DNA from: Candidatus Aminicenantota bacterium
Lineage (GTDB): Bacteria > Acidobacteriota > Aminicenantia > UBA2199
Assembly: GCA_026393835.1 (NCBI GenBank)
Contig: JAPKZK010000091.1
Span: 1 to 40,303, forward strand
Direction of reading: 5' to 3'
Length of the DNA: 40,303 nt
Position numbers and translations under genes: made by a program. The notes under the pieces are model-generated. The model was not told the origin of the DNA. It ran no database searches and worked only from the letters and a program-made list of their open reading frames with translations. Of this stretch, positions 7,693-15,698 are shown piece by piece (position 1 is the stretch's first letter; each line of letters opens with the position of its first letter).

Positions 7693-7812
7693 ACCATTAT
7701 GGTGAAGGGGAAAATGGAAGACCCGGCAAAAAAACATCCTCTCCAGGCAGTAGAGAGTCTGAGCGCAGCTATTCATCCCACTCACTCAGATAATCTTTTT
7801 ATCCTCTCTCAT

Positions 7813-9054
7813 TTAATACAATTCTTTGGGGAGGTTATCGATTCTATATTCAATATAAGTATCCGAATCCTCCTCTTCCACAATGGCAATAAGTTTATCT
7901 TTGAAGATTTTAAAAACCTTTAGACCCTTTATACCCGGTGGATGGATAACAAATATGAATCGACCATTTTTATCAAAAATGTCCAGGACGTATTTATTAT
8001 AATCTATAAACCGCTCTACGGACAGGTATGCGCCATCCAAAATATCGATACCCCGGAAGGCGCACATCTTATCCGGAAGGACCTTAAGCAAAAGTGTTTT
8101 TGCTTCAGCAGGCACATCCCCAAAACCGGAAATGACTGAATTCTTATTCTCAGTGGATAATTCGACCGGTTGAAAACCCTTTTCTATAATCATTTCGGTT
8201 TTCCCTGAAAAGTCTTTGAGGTAAATTTTATATTCATTATTCAGTGCAATATAACACTTTTTCGCGGGGATATCAACCTTTACCATCGTATCCGGGATTA
8301 TTCCTACTTCGGGTTCAACTGCAACTCTAGATTTACCAAATGGGATGAATATCCTGCCTCTCTCTTTCGATTCCATAATTATATTCTCGAGTCTCTCAGT
8401 TTCCAGGGAATATAAACCCACTCTTTTGATGGGGTTTTCGGTTAATTCGAGATCATCACTGGCGATGAATTGCTTGTCATCTATAATAAAAGGTTCAAGA
8501 TAGAATTTCAAAAATTTTTTTTCCATTAATACTTTACCTTGAAGATCAAATTGGATGATTTTTTTATCTTGAACACCATGGGCATATAAAGAGTTTTTAC
8601 ATATAAAGATACTGGGGTATTGATTCAATTCCCCAGGCCCGGCCCCCCTGGAAAGGAAACTGTTTTGATATTTCCCGGAAGCGTTGAATTTATGGATTCG
8701 GCAATTTTTTCCGTCTAGTAGATAGATACTTCCGTAGTTATCTTTAAAAGCATCGGAAATGAGGGGCATATCGATTCGGTCGTATTGTCCCGGATCGATT
8801 TTAAGCACTTGCGTCAGTTTTGGAATAATAATACCTTTCAAGGGAATATCGGGGCTTTTTATGATTTTGATACTGGATTCACCTTTCGCGGTCACAGGTT
8901 TCCTCTCGGCCTCGATTCCCGCATAAAATAAGCAAAGAAGCAGAAACGCACCGACCATTGAAATCAGTCGCCGTAAAAAAACGGGCTTCCCCTGAGAAGA
9001 ATAGTTGGCTCGATTAATCATCCAGCATTTGGTCGACAAAGATAGCTTTTCCAT
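7813..9054 (-). CDS. 6-bladed beta-propeller protein of the RiPP locus
   Basis: 413 aa. AAAGGAGG lies 6 bases before the ATG at 9054, inside the end of the radical SAM gene (41-base overlap). An ATG at 9021 would give 402 aa but has no ribosome site. A hydrophobic segment at about 30-46 (LISMVGAFLLLCLFYAGIEA) acts as signal or anchor. Propeller motifs follow: DNYGSIYLLDGKNCRIHKF, FLSRGAGPGELNQYP and later FDKNGRFIF. Paralog of 632-1714. Translational overlap with a peptide maturase ties it to the peptide pathway; its exact role is not known. Confidence 0.85.
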   Translation of the reverse strand: MEKLSLSTKCWMINRANYSSQGKPVFLRRLISMVGAFLLLCLFYAGIEAERKPVTAKGESSIKIIKSPDIPLKGIIIPKLTQVLKIDPGQYDRIDMPLISDAFKDNYGSIYLLDGKNCRIHKFNASGKYQNSFLSRGAGPGELNQYPSIFICKNSLYAHGVQDKKIIQFDLQGKVLMEKKFLKFYLEPFIIDDKQFIASDDLELTENPIKRVGLYSLETERLENIIMESKERGRIFIPFGKSRVAVEPEVGIIPDTMVKVDIPAKKCYIALNNEYKIYLKDFSGKTEMIIEKGFQPVELSTENKNSVISGFGDVPAEAKTLLLKVLPDKMCAFRGIDILDGAYLSVERFIDYNKYVLDIFDKNGRFIFVIHPPGIKGLKVFKIFKDKLIAIVEEEDSDTYIEYRIDNLPKELY

Positions 9055-10573
9055 CGCCGTCCTCCTTTAAATAATCAAATGCTTTTTCATTTTTTTCATG
9101 TATGGTAATATACATTTTAAGATGTTCCAGCATGGTTTTACGTAGTGCTGCGCAATATTCCATTCTTCTCTTCATATCGAAAGAGTTATTAAAGCGCGAA
9201 GTGAGAAAACAGTAACCACAGAGTCTGTAATTCCAACAATCCCGGCAATAAGGAAGGGTAAGCTCCGCATATTCATCGATATACTCTACAATTTTATCTA
9301 TGAAGAACCCTTTGTCGATATGACCGATGCACATATCTTCATAATCATAGAGTTTTTCACAGGGATATATATCACCGTTCCAGGCCACAAACATACTTCG
9401 CATCCCAGGAATACATATGCCGGTAGGCCAATAAAAATCATACTCCGATAATCTTTTGTTGGACCGAATGGCTAGATACTTCATGTATTTATGAAAAATA
9501 GCGACGGGGGCTTCGATCCCAGCAAGGTCAAGTGATTTTAGGTGATATTGCTTATATAACTCGGCCATTCGTCTTCTGAATTTCCATAAGAATGGATTAT
9601 AATCATACTCCTTTACAAATGTGTTGTCCATGGGATTTACAGTACCGAGGGAAAAATTTTGGTCGCCTTTGATAAAAGGGAATCGATTTTTATTGGAAAA
9701 AAAATTGTTTATAGTATCCAGGTCAAAATTATGTGGAACAAGAACTGCATTAATGGATAAATTATTTTTGTAAAAGTCCGGGTATTTTTGTTTTATAAGT
9801 TCTAGTTTTTCCATCGCAATTTCATATGTTTTATGATTGCTAACAGTTTTCCTGAACAAGTCGTGGATTTGATCAGGTCCATCAAGACTTATTTGCATTG
9901 TCAAATTCTGCTGTGTTAGATAATCCAGTATAGTCTCGTTCAAAAGGCTACCATTGGTGGTTATAGAAAATCTCACCTCTGGATCTAGTCTTTTTGTATG
10001 GTTGATTGCCATCTCTATAAAATTAAAATTCAATAAAGGTTCTCCACCATAGAATGTGATATATCTCTTTTTTACATTTCTACTATGCTCAAGGAAAAAC
10101 TCGATAGCTTTTTTCCCCACATCCCAGGAAATAATATTGCCTTTCGTGTGACTGCGTCGGTTATTGTAGCACCCGGAATATACACAATACAAACAGCGAA
10201 AGTTGCAATCCTCGGTTACGTTGAACATCAAATGCATCAATTCATCGGACAACTTTTTTTCCACTTTCTCTCTAGTGCAGAGTTTTTTAGAGATTGCCAA
10301 TCCCGGGATTTTAAAATTCTTTAAAATGTCAGCGGAATCTTGAGCCATCTTTATAGAAGAAAGACAATTTTTTATCATTTCTTCATTGTATATCACTTTA
10401 TATTTATTAACAATTTGATTTTCTTCTAAAATAAATGAATCATCGATAATGTCGAGCATAATTTTTTCTGCTCTGAGAATTTGATTTGAATAGGAGTCAT
10501 AAATGTAATAAATATTTTCAATTTCAAAACCGACTCCCTTAAAATTTTTAAATTCTACAAAGTCTTCAGCCAT
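9014..10573 (-). CDS. Radical SAM/SPASM peptide maturase
   Basis: 519 aa. An N-terminal domain of about 110 residues may bind the leader peptide. The radical SAM core starts with CNFRCLYC (Cys123, 127, 130, binding the SAM [4Fe-4S] cluster) and has GGEP at 176-179 and SITTNGSLL. The SPASM domain has Cys387, 405, 415, 443, 446, 452, 455 and 474, including CRDCWNYRLCGYC, enough for two auxiliary clusters. GTGGAGG lies 4 bases before the ATG. A Cys-rich 50-residue peptide gene lies 82 bases upstream and a beta-propeller gene overlaps the end. Likely installs thioether or related cross-links on that peptide. It may be near the Cys-rich-peptide maturase (CcpM-like) group, but this was not searched. 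Confidence 0.92.
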   Translation of the reverse strand: MAEDFVEFKNFKGVGFEIENIYYIYDSYSNQILRAEKIMLDIIDDSFILEENQIVNKYKVIYNEEMIKNCLSSIKMAQDSADILKNFKIPGLAISKKLCTREKVEKKLSDELMHLMFNVTEDCNFRCLYCVYSGCYNNRRSHTKGNIISWDVGKKAIEFFLEHSRNVKKRYITFYGGEPLLNFNFIEMAINHTKRLDPEVRFSITTNGSLLNETILDYLTQQNLTMQISLDGPDQIHDLFRKTVSNHKTYEIAMEKLELIKQKYPDFYKNNLSINAVLVPHNFDLDTINNFFSNKNRFPFIKGDQNFSLGTVNPMDNTFVKEYDYNPFLWKFRRRMAELYKQYHLKSLDLAGIEAPVAIFHKYMKYLAIRSNKRLSEYDFYWPTGICIPGMRSMFVAWNGDIYPCEKLYDYEDMCIGHIDKGFFIDKIVEYIDEYAELTLPYCRDCWNYRLCGYCFLTSRFNNSFDMKRRMEYCAALRKTMLEHLKMYITIHEKNEKAFDYLKEDGDGKAIFVDQMLDD

Positions 10574-10595
10574 TCAACCTCCACATTCCAGGTAA

Positions 10596-10629
10596 TTGGG
10601 TAGGGTAACCATACGTTTACCCTACCCAA
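10596..10629 (-). promoter_or_regulatory. Hairpin between precursor and maturase genes (attenuator-like)
   Basis: TTGGGTAGGGTAA (10596-10608) pairs perfectly with TTACCCTACCCAA (10617-10629) around 8 bases. It lies between the peptide and maturase genes on the minus strand. Such hairpins in RiPP operons keep precursor transcript in excess over enzyme. It has no T-run, so mRNA-end protection is as likely as attenuation. Confidence 0.7.
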
Positions 10630-10655
10630 AATCCTGGGTTCTTGTACAAAATTTT

Positions 10656-10808
10656 TCAGTTTTCAGCAGATGTAGTCTCTGTTATACTTCCAGCATTTTT
10701 GCCTTGTTCGGTTCCACACCAACAACAAGCACAACCGCCTCCTGGCAGTGGGTCTCCGCGACCGTTAAGGCTAGCGCAAACGATTTGAAAAAATTTAAAA
10801 TCTTTCAT
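10656..10808 (-). CDS. Cys-rich RiPP precursor peptide, 50 aa
   Basis: The ATG at 10808 is preceded by GGAGG 4 bases upstream; a longer frame from 10850 lacks such a site. The peptide starts MKDFKFFQIVCASLNGRGD, then LPGGGCACCWCGTEQGKN, then a Ser/Thr/Glu tail. Five Cys in total, four in CACCWC. A Gly-Gly-Gly just before the Cys block could be the leader cleavage point, leaving a core of about 25 residues. The maturase gene lies directly downstream and an ABC exporter pair diverges upstream. This combination is the standard layout of a radical-SAM-modified peptide locus. Exact precursor family unknown. Confidence 0.8.
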   Translation of the reverse strand: MKDFKFFQIVCASLNGRGDPLPGGGCACCWCGTEQGKNAGSITETTSAEN

Positions 10809-10834
10809 TGTACCTCCATATATGGTTAGGAATG

Positions 10835-10863
10835 AAACTAACACATTCAACTGAGATAGTCAA
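10835..10863 (-). promoter_or_regulatory. Promoter of the RiPP operon
   Basis: Minus strand TTGACT (10858-10863), 17 bases, TAGTTT (10835-10840, weak). It gives a leader of about 20 bases before the precursor ATG. Confidence 0.45.
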
Positions 10864-10890
10864 TACGGTTACAACATTTTTTTTAATATT

Positions 10891-11021
10891 TTCGAATTGA
10901 AAGTCATTTGCTCCTATGCCCTGGGAAAAACCTCCAGTACCTTTATACCCTGGGCATCAGCCTTTTTTCTTCCGAATATAAACGGGAGGCCAAAACCGGG
11001 GATGACCGGGGCGAAAAGTAA
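10891..11021 (+). pseudogene. Decayed copy of the 3' end of the 6048-6827 gene
   Basis: TTGAAAGTCATTTGCTCCTA matches the 6048 gene around 6637-6656 at most positions. After a one-base deletion near 10930 the frame reads QYLYTLGISLFSSEYKRE, against QYLETLVITVLSPGYKR in the intact protein, then GDDRGEK and a stop. Only the last third of the gene is present. It shows that a second copy of that gene, or a recombination product of it, once sat upstream of the ABC exporter. Confidence 0.8.
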
Positions 11022-11055
11022 AGTTCGATTGCGGACAGTCAAAATTTTTCCGTAC

Positions 11056-11084
11056 TTGCATTTATATTGAATATAAAGTAAAGT
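11056..11084 (+). promoter_or_regulatory. Promoter of the ABC exporter with palindrome in its spacer
   Basis: TTGCAT (11056-11061), 17 bases, TAAAGT (11079-11084). TTTATATTGAATATAAA (11061-11077), a perfect palindrome apart from the centre base, fills the spacer. A regulator bound there would sit between -35 and -10. The start codon at 11121 has no clear ribosome site. Confidence 0.4.
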
Positions 11085-11120
11085 ATACCTCTGACTATAT
11101 TAATCATTTGATATTTAAAC

Positions 11121-12041
11121 ATGAACAAAATAATCGAAACCTTTGGACTGACCAAGCATTATAAGGGCGGCGTCATCGGCATTGAAGACCTCTCTTTGGA
11201 GGTTCAAGAGGGCGAGATTTACGGGTTCCTGGGCAGCAACGGCGCCGGCAAAACCACCACCATCCGCCTGCTGGTGAACCTGCTTTTCCCTACCGGCGGA
11301 AAAGCGGAAATCTTCGGGAAAGATGCGGTCAAACGCCGCCTGGAAATCTGCAAAGACATCGGCTACCTGCCGGGCTCGGTTAGACCCCATAAAAATATGA
11401 CCGGCGAGGATTTCTTAAGTTACATGGGCAAGCTCTCCGCCAACAACGACGGCGAATACCGCCAATACCTGCTGAAAAAATTCGCCCTCAGGGATAAAGA
11501 CCTGGATCGAAAAATTAAGGAATACTCCACGGGCATGGCGCGAAAAATCGCCCTGGTCCAGGCCTTCCAACACAAACCCCGGCTGCTGATCATGGACGAG
11601 CCCACCGAAGGCCTTGACCCGGTTATGCAGCACACGTTTTACGAACTTCTAAAAGAATACAGGGACAACGGCGGTACGGTGTTCATCTCCTCCCACCAAC
11701 TGCGCGAAGTGGAACTGGTTTGCGACCGGGCCGCCATTATTCGCAAAGGCCGCCTGGTGGATGTGGAGAAAATCCGGGACCTGATGAACCATACCACCCG
11801 GACGGTGAATGTGTCTTTTAAAGAAAAAATCGATCCCACCCTCCTGGGTTCAAATGCCTGGGAAATCATTTCCGTGGATGAAAACGGGGCCGCCCCCGAA
11901 ACAACTCTCACGGCCCGGCTGACCGGCGATATGGATACCCTGCTTAAACATCTCAGCCGCTTTCCTGTCCGGGATATGTCCCTGCTCAACCCCAGTTTGC
12001 AAGACGTATTCCTGCACTACTACGAGGAGGATGGCAAATGA
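11121..12041 (+). CDS. ABC transporter ATP-binding protein (CcmA/DrrA type)
   Basis: 306 aa. Walker A GSNGAGKTT (38-46), signature YSTGMARK (135-142, the usual variant in this ABC-2 class), Walker B LLIMDEPTEGLD (154-165), and the switch His in FISSHQLRE. The last 90 residues form the extra domain common in drug and peptide exporters of this class. It overlaps the permease gene by 4 bases (ATGA). Diverging from the RiPP operon, it is a reasonable exporter or self-immunity pump for the modified peptide, but the link is only positional. Confidence 0.92.
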   Translation: MNKIIETFGLTKHYKGGVIGIEDLSLEVQEGEIYGFLGSNGAGKTTTIRLLVNLLFPTGGKAEIFGKDAVKRRLEICKDIGYLPGSVRPHKNMTGEDFLSYMGKLSANNDGEYRQYLLKKFALRDKDLDRKIKEYSTGMARKIALVQAFQHKPRLLIMDEPTEGLDPVMQHTFYELLKEYRDNGGTVFISSHQLREVELVCDRAAIIRKGRLVDVEKIRDLMNHTTRTVNVSFKEKIDPTLLGSNAWEIISVDENGAAPETTLTARLTGDMDTLLKHLSRFPVRDMSLLNPSLQDVFLHYYEEDGK

Positions 12042-12850
12042 CCGGCAACATTCACCTGCTGCAATCCCTGAAAGGGATATGGCTGAAATTGTTACTGCTT
12101 TTTAGCGGCCTGTTTATTTTTGAAATGCTGTTTCCCATCCTGGGGGCGTCGGCGCAAGTTCAACAAAACATGCTTAAGGAAATGAACGATATCCCGCCAA
12201 TGGTGGAAAAAATGTTCGGCGCCGGATTTATCGATGCGCTTCTTAAATACGGCATCATCGCCCTGGGCTATATTCACCCCCTGGCGCTGGTGCTCTTTAT
12301 CCTGTTTATATTTATTGCCGTTTCGCAAATCATTACCTCCGAGATCGGCAGCGGGGTCATCGGTTATACCCTCAGCAAACCGGTTTCACGGAAACGAATC
12401 TACTTCAACCTGGCCGTTGTAATATATACGGGCTTAGGGGGCCTGGCAGTGGCCTGTTATTCCGCCTCGGCCCTGGGGATACGCTTATTCCACGGCGCTA
12501 AACTCTCCACCGCCCCCTTTGCCGCATTGTCCTGGAACCTTTTCCTGGTAATGATTTTAATCGCCGGTTACATTGTTGTTTTCGCCGCCGCGGCCGAGAC
12601 CGGGAAAGCGCTTTTTACCTGGGGCGGCATTGCACTGCTGACATTCTACATTATAAGCCTGGCGGCGCCCCTCTGGAAACCGCTGGAATTTATTACCCCC
12701 ATCGATCCTTTTTCCTATTACAAACCCATGGCGATCTTGATAGGCAGTCGCAACAGTGTGGTGGAATCTGTTTTACTCATTACCGCTTCCGTCGTCATGT
12801 TCGCGGTAGGCGGTTGGTTATTCAGCCGGCGCGACATCCTTACGGGGTAA
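12038..12850 (+). CDS. ABC-2 type permease
   Basis: 270 aa with about six membrane segments (WLKLLLLFSGLFIFEMLF, ALVLFILFIFIAVSQII, AVVIYTGLGGLAVACYSA, LFLVMILIAGYIVVFAAAA, GGIALLTFYIISLAAP, SVVMFAVGGWLFS). The segment SEIGSGVIGYTLSKPVSRKR, between the second and third helices, is typical of NosY/ABC-2 permeases that pair with CcmA-type ATPases. Start codon shared with the stop of the ATPase gene, so the two are made together. The 3' end abuts a transposase remnant. Confidence 0.9.
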   Translation: MTGNIHLLQSLKGIWLKLLLLFSGLFIFEMLFPILGASAQVQQNMLKEMNDIPPMVEKMFGAGFIDALLKYGIIALGYIHPLALVLFILFIFIAVSQIITSEIGSGVIGYTLSKPVSRKRIYFNLAVVIYTGLGGLAVACYSASALGIRLFHGAKLSTAPFAALSWNLFLVMILIAGYIVVFAAAAETGKALFTWGGIALLTFYIISLAAPLWKPLEFITPIDPFSYYKPMAILIGSRNSVVESVLLITASVVMFAVGGWLFSRRDILTG

Positions 12851-12852
12851 TC

Positions 12853-13498
12853 CACATCCTTAAAAGCTTTAAGGAGGGGGGGCTCCTGGTAGTTCTTCCC
12901 TTGATTGAAAAATTAGGGATTATTGAGGCGATAAAAAAAGCCGATTTCCCCCAAACCTCTGTCATCAATTCAGTCTCCTCAGTAATGTCATTTTTAGCTC
13001 TTAAATTACTTGGCAGAGAGCGACTTTCTCTTGATGAGGCCCGGAATTTGGGTCGTGCGTTAGGATTGTTTGCTGGGCTTAATGTGCTGCCAAAGAATGC
13101 CACGCTTTCCTCTTATTCCTAGCGGGTGGTTCGCTCTCATAATGAAAAGCTTTTGAAAGAATTAACTATCATATTTAAAGATGGGGAAACTGAAGCATCA
13201 GAACAAGCGGATAAGGGTTTATGAAAATAAAACACAACTAAGAAACTATGACGGAGAGGTCAGGCAGATAGTCATCACAAATCATGGGCGACAACAGCCA
13301 ACTTTTTTGATAACCAACGATTTTGATCCAAATCGTTGTGGCTCTTAAGAAAAAAACTCATCTCCCTATCCTTTTCGAGTTACCATGGATGAAAACCTCT
13401 ACTTGTTCCTTCACGACAAAGCTGTTGCCATTTGGCTAAGAAAATGGTATAATTATCCTGTCCGAGAAAGGACAAAAACCCACTTCATTTATAAATAG
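12853..13498 (+). pseudogene. Decayed insertion-sequence transposase (DDE type)
   Basis: The first frame reads LPLIEKLGIIEAIKK, LKLLGRERLSLDEARNLG, GLNVLPKNATLSSYS and stops at about 13122. A second frame near 13225-13330 reads RNYDGEVRQIVITNHGRQQP then FLITNDFD, a piece of a DDE transposase core. A third piece reads DENLYLFLHDKAVAIWL. Parts between them are missing or frameshifted. Family not certain. No terminal inverted repeats were found by eye. Confidence 0.75.
13425..13453 (+). promoter_or_regulatory. Promoter for fusA, inside the transposase remnant
   Basis: TTGCCA (13425-13430), 17 bases, TATAAT (13448-13453). Predicted start near 13460 gives a leader of about 100 bases before EF-G. 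It is the best match between the exporter genes and fusA. Confidence 0.65.
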
Positions 13499-13561
13499 AG
13501 TTTTACTCTTCAGGATGTAGGGGGAATTATCGTTATAAGCTGTTAGAAGGAGTTTACAAAC

Positions 13562-15637
13562 ATGGAACAATCCATTATACCTAAAATAAGAAATATGGGC
13601 ATCGTCGCCCATATCGACGCCGGGAAAACCACTACCTCGGAACGGATCCTCTTTTTCACCGGCCTAACCCATCGCATGGGCGAAGTCCACGACGGCCAGG
13701 CCGTCATGGATTTCATGAAACAAGAACAGGAACGCGGTATTACTATCACTTCCGCCGCCATTACCACCCAATGGAAAGGCCACCAGATTAACCTCATCGA
13801 TACCCCGGGACACATCGATTTCACCCTGGAAGTCGAACGGTCCCTGCGGGTTTTAGACGGCATTGCCATGGTGTTTTGCGCCGTGGGCGGCGTGGAACCA
13901 CAGAGCGAAACTGTCTGGCACCAGGCCGACCGTTACAAAGTTCCCCGCATCGCTTTCGTCAACAAAATGGACCGGCCCGGCGCCGACCTGGCGCAAGCAA
14001 TTGTTATGATGAACGAAATGCTGGGCGCCAACGCCATTGCCTTTCAATTACCCATCGGCAGCGAAGAAAATTTCAAAGGCGTCATCGACCTGGTGGAAAT
14101 GAAAGCCATTACTTACGATGATTTACAGGAAATTGCCTCCGAAATCCCCGAAAATTTGCAAACCGAAGCGAAAAAACACCGCGACCTGATGATTGAAAAA
14201 CTGGCGGACTTCGATGAAACTATCATGGGAAAATTCCTGGAAGAAAAAGAAGTCACCGGCGAAGATATCCGGCATGCCACCCGGGACGCTGTTTTAAAGC
14301 TCTTAATCACACCCGTATTCTGCGGCTCCGCTTTCAAAAATAAAGGCGTCAGGAAACTGCTGGACGCCGTGGTGGATTACCTCCCCTCGCCTATCGACCG
14401 CGGCATCGTATTGGGCTATGACCTGGATAAACCGGAACTAGTCCTTTCCAGGAAACCGTCCTGGAAAGAACCTTTTTCAGCGCTGGCTTTTAAGATCATT
14501 AACGACAACTATGTCGGGCAGCAGACTTTTATCCGGGTCTATTCCGGCGAGCTACACGCCGGTACATATGTTTACAATGCCACCAAACGGAAGAAAGAAC
14601 GCATCGGCCGGATCATGCGGGTTCATGCCGACGAGCGCGAAGAAATCACGGAACTCCTGGCCGGCGATATCGGCGCTTTGATCGGTATGAAATTTACCAC
14701 CACCGGCGATACGCTGTGCGACGAAAACATCCCCATCCTCATGGAAAACATCCACTACCCGGATACGGTCATCGATATGAAAATCGCCCCCACTTCTTTA
14801 AAAGAAAGGGACCGCCTGGGCATTGCCTTAAATAAAATGGCGCTGGAAGACCCCTCTTTCAGGGTCCGCTACGACAGTGAAACCGAAGAAACGGTTATTT
14901 CCGGTATGGGGGAGCTGCACCTGGAGATCATCGTGGACCGCTTAAAGAGCGAGCATAAAGTAGAGGTGGAAGTAGACAAACCCGCGGTGGCGTTTCGTGA
15001 GACCATTATCAGCGAAATTCGCCACGAGTACAAATTCAAAAAACAGACCGGCGGCCACGGCCAGTATGCGCATATTCTTTTCAGGGTGGAGCCCAGCCCG
15101 GGTAATGGTTTTGAGTTTGTCAATCATGTCAAAGGCGGGAATATTCCCAGGGAGTACATCCCCGCCGTAGAGAAAGGGTTCCGCCATACCATGGAGAAAG
15201 GTATTTTGGCCGGTTATCCCATGGTGGATATCAAGTTCACCCTATTGGACGGCAGTTTTCATGCCGTGGATTCCAGTGAAATGGCTTTCCGTACCTGTAC
15301 GGAACAGGGTTTAAAAGATGGCATCAAAAAAAGCCTCGCGCAGCTCCTTGAACCCATTATGAAAATCGAGGTGAATACGCCGGACGAGTACATGGGGGAT
15401 ATCATTGGAGATATCAACCGCCGGCGCGGGCATATCGATAATATGCGGCGTTACCGGAAAGGTTCGCAGAAATTGACCGGCATTGTGCCCTTGATGGAGA
15501 TGTTCGGGTACGCCTCCGTATTACGAACCGCTTCCAGCGGTAGGGCCAATTATTCCATCGAGTTTCTCAAGTACGCCCCGCTGCCCAAAGCCATCGAAGA
15601 AGAAATAATCGTCGAACGGTCGAAAGTAAAAACATAA
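13562..15637 (+). CDS. fusA: Elongation factor G
   Basis: 691 aa, full length for EF-G. AGAAGGAG precedes the ATG. The GTPase domain shows AHIDAGKTTTSE (16-27), RGITITSAA (switch I), DTPGHIDF and NKMD. Domain II and III follow (GIALNKMALEDPSF), domain IV holds TGGHGQYAH and domain V ends with the YSIEFLKYAPLP tail. It catalyses ribosome translocation and, with ribosome recycling factor, recycling. It stands alone, not in a str operon with rpsL/rpsG/tuf, so it may be a secondary EF-G copy in this genome. Confidence 0.97.
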   Translation: MEQSIIPKIRNMGIVAHIDAGKTTTSERILFFTGLTHRMGEVHDGQAVMDFMKQEQERGITITSAAITTQWKGHQINLIDTPGHIDFTLEVERSLRVLDGIAMVFCAVGGVEPQSETVWHQADRYKVPRIAFVNKMDRPGADLAQAIVMMNEMLGANAIAFQLPIGSEENFKGVIDLVEMKAITYDDLQEIASEIPENLQTEAKKHRDLMIEKLADFDETIMGKFLEEKEVTGEDIRHATRDAVLKLLITPVFCGSAFKNKGVRKLLDAVVDYLPSPIDRGIVLGYDLDKPELVLSRKPSWKEPFSALAFKIINDNYVGQQTFIRVYSGELHAGTYVYNATKRKKERIGRIMRVHADEREEITELLAGDIGALIGMKFTTTGDTLCDENIPILMENIHYPDTVIDMKIAPTSLKERDRLGIALNKMALEDPSFRVRYDSETEETVISGMGELHLEIIVDRLKSEHKVEVEVDKPAVAFRETIISEIRHEYKFKKQTGGHGQYAHILFRVEPSPGNGFEFVNHVKGGNIPREYIPAVEKGFRHTMEKGILAGYPMVDIKFTLLDGSFHAVDSSEMAFRTCTEQGLKDGIKKSLAQLLEPIMKIEVNTPDEYMGDIIGDINRRRGHIDNMRRYRKGSQKLTGIVPLMEMFGYASVLRTASSGRANYSIEFLKYAPLPKAIEEEIIVERSKVKT

Positions 15638-15695
15638 AAGTTTTGTGGGGTCCAGGGGCGATTTTTCAAAAGAGCCCCTGGCCGCCGGAGGCAAA
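15636..15695 (+). repeat. Dispersed terminator-like repeat, copy 1
   Basis: Overlaps the fusA stop. Conserved left flank AAAAGTTTTGTGGGG, then CCAGGGGC-(14 bases)-GCCCCTGG as a hairpin with TTTTTCAAAA in the loop, then conserved right flank CCGCCGGAGGCAAA. The reverse complement of 21564-21623 has the same flanks but a different stem. Confidence 0.8.
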
Positions 15696-15698
15696 TAA

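Noticed and set aside
7699..7923. Short plus-strand ORF after the DUF6429-like gene
   Set aside because: Runs into the beta-propeller gene in antisense. No ribosome site, and the codons look random.
1960..9025. Shared GGATGATTAAT around the stops at 1969 and 9014
   Set aside because: Both are short Asp-Asp-stop codons with an overlapping ATG; coincidence is likely and the surrounding sequence differs.
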